This document shows, one piece after another, positions 16,212 through 25,302 of a stretch of 64,000 nt of DNA (positions are counted from its first letter, which is position 1; every line of letters starts with the position of its first letter). The stretch comes from Mucilaginibacter psychrotolerans (GTDB lineage Bacteria; Bacteroidota; Bacteroidia; Sphingobacteriales; Sphingobacteriaceae), in the NCBI RefSeq assembly GCF_004519315.1, contig NZ_SOZE01000004.1, forward strand, positions 1-64,000, written 5' to 3'. A model generated the notes under the pieces. It worked only from the letters and a program-made list of their open reading frames with translations, was not told the DNA's origin and ran no database searches. The position numbers and the translations under genes were made by a program.

Positions 16212-17120
16212 TTAAACCTGCGTCCTGATATTCGTATTCAGCTTGTACTGCTCCGGCGACATGCCCATATATTTTTTGAACACGCGCGAGAAGTAGTAGG
16301 GGTCATCGTAGCCCAGATCGAGCGCGATGGTTTTTATTTTAGCTTCGTTGGCGTATAAGAATTGGCAGGCTTTCTGCATTTTCAGGTGGATGAAATAGTC
16401 CATCGGCGGCATGCCCGTTGCCTTGCGGAAAAGGCTGCTGAAATGCGAACTGGATAACTTATGCTGGCCGGCCATATCCTCCACGGTCATTTTCTTTTCG
16501 ATGTTTTGCTTCATATTGAGGATAGTGAGCGTGATGATATCCGTTGTTTCTACCTGTTCGCTCACGATGTGCTTATCGGGGAACAAAAAGGTGGCAATGA
16601 AATTATACAGGCAAAACGTAGCATTGCACAAGTTTTCGATACTGTAGCCCATCTCCAGGTTCTGGTAAATATTGTTCCATATCTCCAGCGCTTTGTTATT
16701 GAAGGGGATAGGTACAGGTCCCTTGAAAATATTGAGGTTTAAGGAGGCGTTGAAATCCTCGATGGTATCGCCGGTAAAGTGTACCCAATAGATGGTCCAT
16801 GGGTCGTCGTCGTCGGCCCAGTAGCGCATGTAATGCTCGGTAGCAGGCAGCAGCATGAAGTGGTTTGGCGTAACCTCGAATTTCTTTTTATCGATAACAA
16901 AATAGCCCTTGCCCTTAAGGCAGTAAATTAATATGTTATCTACACAGCCCTTACGGCGCTCCTTATAATGGTACGATGCTTTGGGGAAGTAGCCGATATG
17001 GGTAATATAAATATTGAACAGCGCCGGGTACTTCTTCACGTAACCCGATAGCACCTTCTGCGGTATGCTGATGAGCTTTTCCCCGTCGAACCCGTCTTTC
17101 CGTTTAAAAGAGTTACCCAT
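16212..17120 (-). CDS. AraC-family transcriptional regulator
   Basis: 302 residues. An N-terminal cupin-type AraC sensing domain is followed by a C-terminal pair of helix-turn-helix motifs (MTVEDMAGQHKLSSSHFSSLFRKATG; then TIALDLGYDDPYYFSRVFKK and GMSPEQYK). Regulators of this build, with FxVTPNHFMLLPA-type sensing domains, usually answer to sugars. It is divergent from the SDR-fuconate dehydratase-symporter operon and close to the SusCD locus, so it is the best local candidate for controlling them (inference). Possible binding sites are the 21-bp-spaced TCCAT repeats described at 17459, 21700 and 31825. Confidence 0.9.
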   Translation of the reverse strand: MGNSFKRKDGFDGEKLISIPQKVLSGYVKKYPALFNIYITHIGYFPKASYHYKERRKGCVDNILIYCLKGKGYFVIDKKKFEVTPNHFMLLPATEHYMRYWADDDDPWTIYWVHFTGDTIEDFNASLNLNIFKGPVPIPFNNKALEIWNNIYQNLEMGYSIENLCNATFCLYNFIATFLFPDKHIVSEQVETTDIITLTILNMKQNIEKKMTVEDMAGQHKLSSSHFSSLFRKATGMPPMDYFIHLKMQKACQFLYANEAKIKTIALDLGYDDPYYFSRVFKKYMGMSPEQYKLNTNIRTQV

Positions 17121-17210
17121 TATTTTATTTTGTTAATATTTGGCGCATCCAGGAAGGGCACCGGTTTATAATCAGAAATCACTTTAAATAATGCGCGCTA
17201 CGGCCCGTGC

Positions 17211-17350
17211 GATTTCCCCCTTGACCGCGTGCCGCTGAAGCTTTAGCGGAGGAGCAGAGGGGGAGGGGGTGTGTTGTGCGCTAATGCATATCGCATAACA
17301 TACCACTGCTCTCGCGCTCTCCCTGCCCGCCCCCTCTCAAGAGGGGAAAA
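17211..17350. repeat. 140-bp inverted-repeat element, copy A
   Basis: Ends with inverted gatttccccc-ttga / tcaagaggggaaaa. Positions 17220-17263 (44 bases) are identical to the complement of 32014-32057 in copy B, and looser similarity extends about 30 bases beyond both ends. Contains an internal imperfect palindrome around AAGCTT (ccgctgaagctttagcgg). No coding potential. Confidence 0.85.
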
Positions 17351-17458
17351 CTCGAACGCGACTTCCGTCTTAGTTTATAATTGTGCGCTAAATTTATATT
17401 TTATTTATGTAATGCGGGTGATCAGCGGCAATTATTGTGTATTTTTTATTCAGGCGAA

Positions 17459-17487
17459 TTATCCATTAAAATAGCCGTTTTACCTAT
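17459..17487 (+). promoter_or_regulatory. Candidate regulator site upstream of the SDR operon
   Basis: TTATCCATTAAAATAGCC at 17459-17476 resembles TTATCCATTTTTTAGCC upstream of GH95 and TTATCCATTTTAAGGC upstream of susC. A weaker ACCTAT lies 21 bases downstream. Shared-site proposal is inference. Confidence 0.4.
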
Positions 17488-17492
17488 TAACT

Positions 17493-17538
17493 GGTTTTGT
17501 AATGACAGTTAAATTTGGTCATTGTATTTAACAAAACC
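17493..17538. promoter_or_regulatory. 46-bp inverted repeat with an internal TAAATTTG box
   Basis: GGTTTTGT (17493-17500) and ACAAAACC (17531-17538) are perfect inverted arms, with a looser inner pair TGTAATGAC / GTCATTGTA. A -7-like TAAATTTG (17510-17517) lies between. A second TTTTGTAATGAC occurs at 17571-17582. Looks like an operator for the SDR operon; the regulator is unknown. The rest of the gap 17121-17684 holds only repeat copy A and no gene. Confidence 0.45.
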
Positions 17539-17684
17539 AATTGTAAGCATTACGGCAAAAGCGCATGGCTTTTTGTAATGACGCCGCTTAAATACGTTCA
17601 ATATTTACATCATCAGGCTGCACCAATTACACCGCGTATGCGGAATTGCGTTTGCCTGCAAATTAAAAACCAGTATAAGCACTT

Positions 17685-18518
17685 ATGCAATTACTAAAAG
17701 ATAAGGTTGTTTTTTTAACCGGGGGTACCGAGGGCATTGGCTACGAATGCGCCAAAGCCTACCATAAAGCCGGTGCTCGCCTCAGCATCATCAGCCATAA
17801 AGAGGATAGTCTGCAGCAATGCCAGGGGCAGTTTTTCGGCGATGATATCCATTATATCCTGGCCGATGTATCCAGGGCTGCCGATATTGCCCGCGCTATT
17901 GTTGAAACGGTAGCGGTGTTTGGCCGCATAGATGTAATCCATAACAACGCCGGAGTGTCCAACCCATCAAAAACCGTTTCAGATACCACCGATGAGGAGT
18001 GGGATAAGGTTTTCAATGTAAACGTTAAAGGTATTTACCATACCGCCAAATATGGCATAGAAGAACTGAAGAAAACCCAAGGCACCATTTTGAACACCGG
18101 CAGCCTGGTGGGTGATATAGGGCAGGAACTGCATGCCGCTTACACCGCCACCAAAGGTGCTGTGAATGCCCTCACTAAATCAATGGCGCTTGATTATGCA
18201 CCTTTCGGCATCAGGGTTAACGCGGTTGCACCCGCCGGGGTATGGACGCCCATGCTGCGCCGCTGGAGCAACCAGCAACCGCAGGCCGCGCACATAGAAG
18301 AATATCTGGATGGCATACACCCTTTAGGTTACTGCCCCGAGGGCGATGTAGTGGCCGATGCGTGCTTGTTCATGATATCTGAGCAGGCGCGGTTTATTAC
18401 CGGTTGCATTTTGCCGGTAACCGGCGGTGCCGAACTGGGCTACCGTAAATATCTGGAGCAGCAGGTTAAAGATGGCAAGGCAGTCCTATCCGTAGATATT
18501 AAAGCAAAGCAAGCATGA
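17685..18518 (+). CDS. Short-chain dehydrogenase/reductase, probably of L-fucose or fuconate catabolism
   Basis: NAD(P)-dependent oxidoreductase of 277 residues. Cofactor motif TGGTEGIG at 12-19, structural NNAG at 87-90, catalytic Ser140, Tyr153 and Lys157 (YTATK). The stop overlaps the next gene (L-fuconate dehydratase family) by 4 bases, so the products probably act in one pathway. In the non-phosphorylative fucose route two SDR steps exist, L-fucose dehydrogenase and 2-keto-3-deoxy-L-fuconate dehydrogenase; I cannot tell which this is. First gene of a three-gene operon. Confidence 0.85.
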   Translation: MQLLKDKVVFLTGGTEGIGYECAKAYHKAGARLSIISHKEDSLQQCQGQFFGDDIHYILADVSRAADIARAIVETVAVFGRIDVIHNNAGVSNPSKTVSDTTDEEWDKVFNVNVKGIYHTAKYGIEELKKTQGTILNTGSLVGDIGQELHAAYTATKGAVNALTKSMALDYAPFGIRVNAVAPAGVWTPMLRRWSNQQPQAAHIEEYLDGIHPLGYCPEGDVVADACLFMISEQARFITGCILPVTGGAELGYRKYLEQQVKDGKAVLSVDIKAKQA

Positions 18519-19747
18519 TCAGGAAAGTAACCGTAGCCGATGCCCGTTTTCCGCTGGAGGGCGATGCAGGCAGCGATGCCATCCACCGCGACCCAATATA
18601 CTCTTATGCCGTAGCCCAACTGCACGATGATAGCGGCCTGGTGGGTTCCGGCTTTGCCTTTACACTAGGCGAAGGGAACGATTTGGTATGCAAAGCCGCC
18701 GAATATTATGGCAGGGCTTTGCAGGGAAAGGATATTGAAGAAGTGATGGCCAATTTTGGAGCGTTGTTCCTTCAGCTAAGTAACGATCAGCAATTCCGCT
18801 GGCTGGGGCCGCATAAAGGGGTGGTGCATCTGGCGCTGGCATCTGTTACCAATGCCTGTTACGACCTCTGGGCCAAAAAACGCGGCGTACCGCTTTGGAA
18901 ACTGCTTATCGATCTTTCGCCTGAGCAAATCGTGAGCACGCTCGATCTGTCTTATCTGGAAGATGAACTTACTGCTGCCCAGGCCATTGAATTGCTGAAA
19001 GGCCAGCAGCTTACAAAAGAAAGCCGCATGCCGATTTTGGAGCAGGGCTACCCCGGCTACGATACCTCCATCGGCTGGTTCAATTACTCGGACGAATTAG
19101 TCCGCGAGAATTGCAAAAAAGCCCTCGCCGAAGGCTTTACCGCTATGAAACTGAAGGTAGGTTCGGCCGACCCGCAACGCGACATCCGCCGGGCGCATAT
19201 CGTACGCGAAGTGGCCGGCCCGGATGTAAAAGTGATGCTGGATGCCAACCAGCAATGGAACCTGCCTCAGGCCATAGCTATATGCAATAAACTAAAAGGA
19301 ATCGACCCATATTGGGTAGAAGAACCCACCCATCCGGATGATGTAAACGCCCATGCCACGCTTGCAAAAGCCATTGCGCCGATAAAATTGGCACTGGGCG
19401 AGCATGTACCCAATAAAATTATCTTCAAAAATTACCTGCAATCGGGCTCCGCTTCGTTTATACAGGTAGATGCCGTGCGGGTAGGCGGCGTGAGCGAATT
19501 TATTGCCGTGAGCCTGTTGTGCAAAAAGTATGGGGTGCCGGTGGTGCCGCACGTGGGCGATATGGGGCAGCTGCATCAGCATCTGGTATTGTTCAACCAT
19601 ATTGCTATGGGGCACGAGGCTTTGTTTTTGGAGCATATTCCGCATCTGCAAAAGCACTTCGTAAACCCTGCGCAAATAATAGGCGGCGTTTACAAAACGC
19701 CGCAAGTGCCCGGCAGTAGTTGCGATCTGCTCATCTTAAATAACTAA
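18515..19747 (+). CDS. L-fuconate dehydratase-like enolase superfamily enzyme
   Basis: Enolase-superfamily dehydratase of 410 residues. The active-site residues line up with characterised L-fuconate dehydratase: K212-x-K214 in AMKLKVG, metal ligands D243 (MLDANQQW), E269 (WVEEPTHPDD) and E296 (LGEHVPNK), and H346 in VPHVGDMGQLHQH. The N-terminus FPLEGDAGSDAIH...YSYAV is also typical of that family. Expected reaction: L-fuconate to 2-keto-3-deoxy-L-fuconate. Such enzymes also accept some related sugar acids such as L-galactonate, which matters given the GH95 gene. It overlaps the SDR gene by 4 bases; the symporter follows 26 bases later. Confidence 0.88.
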   Translation: MIRKVTVADARFPLEGDAGSDAIHRDPIYSYAVAQLHDDSGLVGSGFAFTLGEGNDLVCKAAEYYGRALQGKDIEEVMANFGALFLQLSNDQQFRWLGPHKGVVHLALASVTNACYDLWAKKRGVPLWKLLIDLSPEQIVSTLDLSYLEDELTAAQAIELLKGQQLTKESRMPILEQGYPGYDTSIGWFNYSDELVRENCKKALAEGFTAMKLKVGSADPQRDIRRAHIVREVAGPDVKVMLDANQQWNLPQAIAICNKLKGIDPYWVEEPTHPDDVNAHATLAKAIAPIKLALGEHVPNKIIFKNYLQSGSASFIQVDAVRVGGVSEFIAVSLLCKKYGVPVVPHVGDMGQLHQHLVLFNHIAMGHEALFLEHIPHLQKHFVNPAQIIGGVYKTPQVPGSSCDLLILNN

Positions 19748-19773
19748 TTTTACCAAACAGTGCATACCAAACT

Positions 19774-21426
19774 ATGATAGGTTCTTTTGATGCCACGGTA
19801 AGTATTTTATATGTGTTGGCCATATTGGCCATTGGCCTGTACACCGGGCTGCGGCATAGGCGCGCAAACCAACGGGATAAAGCCAGTAGCTACTTTTTGG
19901 CGGGCAAAAGCTTAAAATGGCCCATGATAGGCCTGGCGCTGTTTGCCACCAACATATCCTGCGTGCATTTGGTGAGCCTGGCCCAAAGCGGTTTTGATAC
20001 CGGCCTGCTCAATGGCACCTTCGAGTGGATGGCCTCGTTTACGCTGATTTTACTGGCTTTGTTTTTCGTGCCTTTCTATATCAAGTCGGGCGTATCCACC
20101 CTGCCCGATTTTTTGGAGAAACGTTACGACCGCGCCAGTCGCGACTGGTTGGCCTTTATCTCTATCCTCTCGGCCATCATTATCCATATTTCGTTTTCCC
20201 TGTTGGCGGGTGGCATTGTGTTGCAAACGCTGTTTGGCGTTCATATGTACACCAGCGTTATCATTATCTCGGTTATCACTACTATTTACACCGTCGTAGG
20301 CGGGCTGAAAGCAGTTGTAGTTACCGAATCCATACAAACGGTAGTATTGCTGGCCGGCGCTATGATCATGAGCGTAGTGGCTTATAATAAAATGGGCGGC
20401 TGGGATGATATGGTCCACGTGCTGCAACAGAAAAACGAACTGAACAAACTTTCGATGATGCGCCCTCATGGAGATGCCAGCGGCTTGCCCTGGTATGCGG
20501 TACTGTTGGGTTACCCTGTGCTTGGCATTTGGTACTGGTGCGCCGACCAAACCATCGTACAGCGTGTTTTGGGCGCGAAGGATGAGAATCACGCACGTGT
20601 GGGTCCACTGTTTTGCGGCTTCATTAAGATATTACCGGTGTTCATCTTCGTAATGCCGGGGCTGTTTGCTTATGCGCTGTACCAAAGCGGCCACCTCGAT
20701 TTAAGCAGCCTTAAAACGGCAGGGGAGGGCGGTAAGGAAGTAGTAAACAGCAAAGGTATCTATACACTAATGATATTACAGCTGATACCCAAAGGGCTCG
20801 CCGGCGTTTTGGTAGCGGCACTGCTTTCCGGATTGATGAGCCAGATATCCGGCGCGCTGAATTCGATATCCACACTGGCCAGTTACGATATTTATAAGCG
20901 ATACAAGCCCGATGCCAGCGACGATAAACTGGTGCGGGCCGGCAAAATTGCAGCGGGCATATCCTTTGTGGTATCCCTTTTATTGCTGCCTTTATTAAAT
21001 AATTACGAAAGCATCTTCAATGGACTCAATGATATCATTGCACACATTGCTCCGCCTATTACCTGCGTGTTTTTGTTAGGTGTGTTCTGGCGGGGGGCAT
21101 CGGCTATTTCGGCACGGCTTACTTTGTATATCGGGTCGGCAGCGGGGGTAGGGGTATTTGTGTACGGGAAGCTTGCTCCACTATCGCTGATAGGGCAGGT
21201 GCCATTTATGATGATGGCTTTTTACCTGTTTGTATTTTGCCTGCTGCTGCAGATTAGCCTCTCGTTGGTGTATAAAGTGCAGCACAATGCCGAAAGCGAT
21301 ACGCTTTATTGGCGCTCGCCGCTGGAATCACTCAAGAACCCCGGCTGGGCAGGTTTGGGGAATTATAAATTCTTGTCGGTGCTTTTGTTGGGCATCATGA
21401 TAGCCCTGTCCTGGCTATTCAGATAA
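19774..21426 (+). CDS. Sodium:solute symporter (SSS family), probable sugar importer
   Basis: Inner-membrane sodium-coupled transporter of 550 residues with about 13-14 hydrophobic helices. Typical SSS features: SSYFLAGKSLKWPMIGLALFATNIS early, a long conserved GLKAVVVTESIQT region, and GLMSQISGALNSISTLASYDIYKRY. The subfamily resembles SGLT-type sugar carriers. As the last gene of the SDR-dehydratase operon it likely brings in the monosaccharide, probably L-fucose or L-galactose, freed by the periplasmic glycosidases (inference). Confidence 0.88.
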   Translation: MIGSFDATVSILYVLAILAIGLYTGLRHRRANQRDKASSYFLAGKSLKWPMIGLALFATNISCVHLVSLAQSGFDTGLLNGTFEWMASFTLILLALFFVPFYIKSGVSTLPDFLEKRYDRASRDWLAFISILSAIIIHISFSLLAGGIVLQTLFGVHMYTSVIIISVITTIYTVVGGLKAVVVTESIQTVVLLAGAMIMSVVAYNKMGGWDDMVHVLQQKNELNKLSMMRPHGDASGLPWYAVLLGYPVLGIWYWCADQTIVQRVLGAKDENHARVGPLFCGFIKILPVFIFVMPGLFAYALYQSGHLDLSSLKTAGEGGKEVVNSKGIYTLMILQLIPKGLAGVLVAALLSGLMSQISGALNSISTLASYDIYKRYKPDASDDKLVRAGKIAAGISFVVSLLLLPLLNNYESIFNGLNDIIAHIAPPITCVFLLGVFWRGASAISARLTLYIGSAAGVGVFVYGKLAPLSLIGQVPFMMMAFYLFVFCLLLQISLSLVYKVQHNAESDTLYWRSPLESLKNPGWAGLGNYKFLSVLLLGIMIALSWLFR

Positions 21427-21466
21427 GCGAATATCGCTAATACGCATTTTATTAAACGATATTCGC
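21427..21466 (+). terminator. Hairpin after the symporter gene
   Basis: Perfect 10-bp stem GCGAATATCG / CGATATTCGC directly after the symporter stop, with a 20-base loop. There is no clear T-run, so termination is likely but weak. From here to susC (about 560 bases) I see no gene, only the putative regulatory repeats at 21700-21735 and a small ggata/tatcc hairpin at 21840. Confidence 0.5.
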
Positions 21467-21699
21467 TAGCATGGCCGGCATCTCCGCTGGCCCGGAATAA
21501 TATATGCAACGGCATTTCGCTCGGACACGTTTTGACGCTTTTTTAGCTGTATAGTCCTTGAAATCCTGTTTTTGTAATAACATTCGATTGCTTTTGACAA
21601 ATAGACGAGTATTTGGCTAATCATATAATGCGCCGTTATATGGCGATTGGTGTATTTGAAAGGTGGTTGAAATAACGTGTAAAGGGAAATAATACGATT

Positions 21700-21735
21700 G
21701 TCCATCACCTTTAAAGGTTTATCCATTTTAAGGCG
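21700..21735 (+). promoter_or_regulatory. 21-bp-spaced direct repeat upstream of susC
   Basis: GTCCAT (21700) and ATCCAT (21721) start exactly 21 bases apart, each followed by TTTAAAGG or TTTTAAGG. The same layout recurs at 31825/31846. This spacing (two helical turns) suits an AraC-type dimer. Confidence 0.45.
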
Positions 21736-22023
21736 TTTTTTTTGCAGCTACATTTATAGAACCAATTACCAATTCTTAAAGTTATGAAACACGCTTACGC
21801 ACCAAAAGTACTTAAACCCCCGTCTTCTTTTTTGGCAATGGATAAAAGTATCCAATAGCCGTAGCCTCAATTTATCGCCAGGCAAACACTAAGGCTTAAA
21901 CCGGGCCGGCCATCCCATTTTTTGCAATTGATTTTGTGAAGGTGGATTGCTATGTCTTTTAAGTTCAGTTGCCCGCCAGCCACCCAATATTTTCACGATA
22001 AACCAATTTATGACGAAACCTTT

Positions 22024-25000
22024 ATGAGACCATTTTACGATTGCATAAAAAGCCATTGGTTACTCAGGATAGTGCATTGCACGTTCGCCGCCTTGTGCTG
22101 CATCATATTACTATGCAGCACCGCCGGCACCGTATCTGCACAAACTAAAGTAACCATTACCGGTACCGTTGCCGATACCGCAGGGCTTAAAATCATCGGT
22201 GCCAGCATTGTTGCCGAAAACCGCAAGAACCTGGCCACCGTTACCGATGTGAACGGTAACTTCGTGGTAAACGCAGATGCCGGTACGGTGTTCCGCGTTA
22301 CCTATGTGGGGTACAAAGAAACCAACTTCACCGTTTTAGCAGGCAAAACCATTTACCCTATCATCATCAGGGAAGCCAAAAATGAATTTGCCGACGTAGT
22401 AGTGACCGCGTATGGTCGCAAGCAGCGTAAGGAAGCTGTAGTTGGTTCGGTAACCACCGTAAGCCCCGGTGATTTAAAGATACCAGCCAGTAACTTAACC
22501 AACGCCTTAGCAGGCCAGGTTGCGGGTGTAATTGCTTACCAGCCAAGCGGCCAGCCTGGCCAGGATAACGCATCCTTCTTTATCCGCGGTGTAACTACCT
22601 TCGGTTACAAGAAAGATCCGCTTATCTTAATAGACAACGTAGAGCTTTCCGCATCAGACCTGGCTCGTTTGCAGGTAGATGATATCGCCAGCTTCTCTAT
22701 CCTAAAAGATGCCAGCGCAACGGCACTTTACGGCGCACGTGGTGCAAACGGCGTAATTTTGGTTACCACCAAAGAGGGTAAAGTTGGCAAGCCGGTGATT
22801 AATGCCCGTGTAGAAAATTCTACCTCGCAATCTGTCAAGAATCTCGAATTGGCCGACCCTATCACTTACATGAAGCTTTTTAACGAGGCCACCATTACCC
22901 GCGACCCGTTGAGTCCATTGCCTTTCAGCCAAAATAAAATCATCAATACGCAGGCTACTTTAGATAAAGCCCCGGGCAGCAACCAATACGTTTACCCGGC
23001 TGTGGACTGGATAAAAACCCTGTTTAAAGACCGCACCAACACCCAGCGTGCAGATATGAGCGTAAGCGGTGGCGGCGGTGTAGCTAAATATTATGTATCC
23101 GGTTCGTACAATGTTGATCATGGTATTCTGCGCGAGGATATCCAGAACAACAACAATAACAACATCAACTTTAAAAATTACCAGTTACGCTCTAACGTAA
23201 ACATCAACCTTTCTAAATCAACCGAGATGATTGTAAGGCTGGTGGGTACTTTTAACGAATACAACGGACCGCTAACTTCAGATGCGTCTTTTTCTACGGA
23301 TCTGTATAATATAGCCATGCACACCAGCCCGGTGCTGTTCCCTGCATCGTACCCTGCCGATGATGCTAACCAAAATACCAAGCACATTTTGTTCGGTAAC
23401 GCAGTGGCCCCAGGTAGCACAGCGCAGTCAAACAATATAGGCTACGTAAACCCTTATGCAGCTTTATTACGTGGGCATAAGAACTTTTCGCAGTCGCGCA
23501 TGTCGGCACAGTTAGAGCTCAATCAGAATTTAGATTTCCTGACCAGCGGGCTTAACTTTCACGGCTTGTTCCATACCAACCGTTACTCGTACTTCGAGTC
23601 GTCTATGGGCTATTCGCCATTTTATTACAACATTGGCAGCTACGATAAGCAAACCAACCAGTACACGCTATCGTGGTTAAACTCGCAGCCGGGTGCCGCT
23701 ACCGAATACCTGAGCTACTACCGCGATCCTAACACCAGCCAACTGAACACCTACCTGTTTTTCCAGGGCGTGATGGACTACTCTAAACGTTTTGGCGATC
23801 ACAACATCAGCAGCTCGTTGATCGGCACGCGCCAGCAAACGCTGTATGGTAACGCGGGCTCGTTATTCACCTCGCTGCCGTACCGCAACTTAACCGTGGC
23901 GGGCCGTGCAACGTACTCGTTCAAAAGTCGTTACTTTTTAGAGTTCAACTTTGGTTATAACGGTACCGAGCGTTTCTCGTCTAACCACCGCTGGGGTTTC
24001 TTCCCAACTATCGGCGGTTCGTGGATAATTTCTGAAGAAAAATTCATGCGCAACCTTGATAATGCCATCTCGCGCATGAAGGTAAGGGCCAGCTACGGTA
24101 CCGTAGGTAACGACCAGATTGGTGCGCAACGTTTCTTCTACCTGTCTGATGTTAACCTTAACGGCGGTAATCCTGCGGTTTTTGGTACCAATAACGGCTA
24201 TGGCCGCAATGGCGTACAGGTTTATAACTATGCCAATACCGATATCACCTGGGAAACTTCGCGCCAGCTTAACTTAGGCTTAGAGCTTACCCTGTTTAAA
24301 AACTGGAACATTGTTGCCGAGGTTTACAAATACCATCGCTACAACATTCTGCAGCAGCGTTCTGCCATCCCAACTACAATGGGTCTGGAATCTGGTGTGA
24401 GTGCAAACTTCGGTACTGCTAATTCAAAAGGTATCGATTTTCAGACGGATTATAAGCAAAGCCTGGGCGGCAGCGGCTGGATACAGGCACGGGGTAACTT
24501 TACACTCGCCACCACCAAATACGACAAGTACGAAGAACCCCAGTATGCCGAAGCTTATCGCTATCAATCGGGCCAGGATATTAACCGTAATTACGGTTAC
24601 ATAGCCGAGCGTTTGTTTGTTGATGATAACGAAGCGCGCAACTCGCCAACGCAGATTTTCTCAACCAATGGAATTGCGCCAAAAGGCGGCGATATCAAAT
24701 ACCGCGATTTGAACGGCGATGGTAAGATTGACGGTGCCGACCAAACCTATATTGGTTACCCAACCATCCCGCAAATCGTTTACGGTTACGGCTTATCTGG
24801 TGGCTACAAAGGTTTCGATCTTTCGGCCTTCTTCCAGGGCCAGGCACAGGTTAGTTTCTTTATCGATCCAAGCCGCACCAGTCCTTTCATACAAAGCCCG
24901 GATGGTGCTTACTCAAGCGGTAACACGCAGTTATTGAAAGCTTTTGCCGATGACCACTGGAGCGTAGATAACCAAAACCTGTATGCGCAATATCCACGCC

Positions 25001-25278
25001 TGGGTGTTACAGGTAATCAGATAGAGAATAACAGGCAGGCAAGCACCTGGTGGATGCGCGATGGCAGCTTCCTGCGCTTAAAATCGGTAGAGTTTGGCTA
25101 TAGCCTGCCTGCCAGTTTAACCAAGCGCCTGGGCATGACCAAGGCCCGCATCTACTTCAACGGCCTCAACTTATTTACCTGGAGCCCCTTCAAATTATGG
25201 GATCCCGAAATTGGTGGCAATGGTTTTTCGTACCCGATACAAAAGGTATTCAACATAGGCCTCAATGTCAACTTATAA
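22024..25278 (+). CDS. SusC/RagA-family TonB-dependent glycan transporter
   Basis: Outer-membrane TonB-dependent importer that works with the adjacent SusD lipoprotein. After a signal peptide comes a carboxypeptidase-regulatory-like beta domain (ITGTVADTAGLKIIGASI), the TonB box region EFADVVVTAYG, the plug with the SusC signature (LILIDNVELS, LKDASATALYGARGANGVILVTTK) and a long beta-barrel ending in VFNIGLNVNL. About 1084 residues. I prefer the ATG at 22024: an earlier in-frame ATG at 21952 adds 24 residues without a plausible signal peptide start. SusC, SusD and two lipoproteins follow in one operon. Confidence 0.93.
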   Translation: MRPFYDCIKSHWLLRIVHCTFAALCCIILLCSTAGTVSAQTKVTITGTVADTAGLKIIGASIVAENRKNLATVTDVNGNFVVNADAGTVFRVTYVGYKETNFTVLAGKTIYPIIIREAKNEFADVVVTAYGRKQRKEAVVGSVTTVSPGDLKIPASNLTNALAGQVAGVIAYQPSGQPGQDNASFFIRGVTTFGYKKDPLILIDNVELSASDLARLQVDDIASFSILKDASATALYGARGANGVILVTTKEGKVGKPVINARVENSTSQSVKNLELADPITYMKLFNEATITRDPLSPLPFSQNKIINTQATLDKAPGSNQYVYPAVDWIKTLFKDRTNTQRADMSVSGGGGVAKYYVSGSYNVDHGILREDIQNNNNNNINFKNYQLRSNVNINLSKSTEMIVRLVGTFNEYNGPLTSDASFSTDLYNIAMHTSPVLFPASYPADDANQNTKHILFGNAVAPGSTAQSNNIGYVNPYAALLRGHKNFSQSRMSAQLELNQNLDFLTSGLNFHGLFHTNRYSYFESSMGYSPFYYNIGSYDKQTNQYTLSWLNSQPGAATEYLSYYRDPNTSQLNTYLFFQGVMDYSKRFGDHNISSSLIGTRQQTLYGNAGSLFTSLPYRNLTVAGRATYSFKSRYFLEFNFGYNGTERFSSNHRWGFFPTIGGSWIISEEKFMRNLDNAISRMKVRASYGTVGNDQIGAQRFFYLSDVNLNGGNPAVFGTNNGYGRNGVQVYNYANTDITWETSRQLNLGLELTLFKNWNIVAEVYKYHRYNILQQRSAIPTTMGLESGVSANFGTANSKGIDFQTDYKQSLGGSGWIQARGNFTLATTKYDKYEEPQYAEAYRYQSGQDINRNYGYIAERLFVDDNEARNSPTQIFSTNGIAPKGGDIKYRDLNGDGKIDGADQTYIGYPTIPQIVYGYGLSGGYKGFDLSAFFQGQAQVSFFIDPSRTSPFIQSPDGAYSSGNTQLLKAFADDHWSVDNQNLYAQYPRLGVTGNQIENNRQASTWWMRDGSFLRLKSVEFGYSLPASLTKRLGMTKARIYFNGLNLFTWSPFKLWDPEIGGNGFSYPIQKVFNIGLNVNL

Positions 25279-25302
25279 TCAGCACCATTTACATAGCTTA
25301 AC

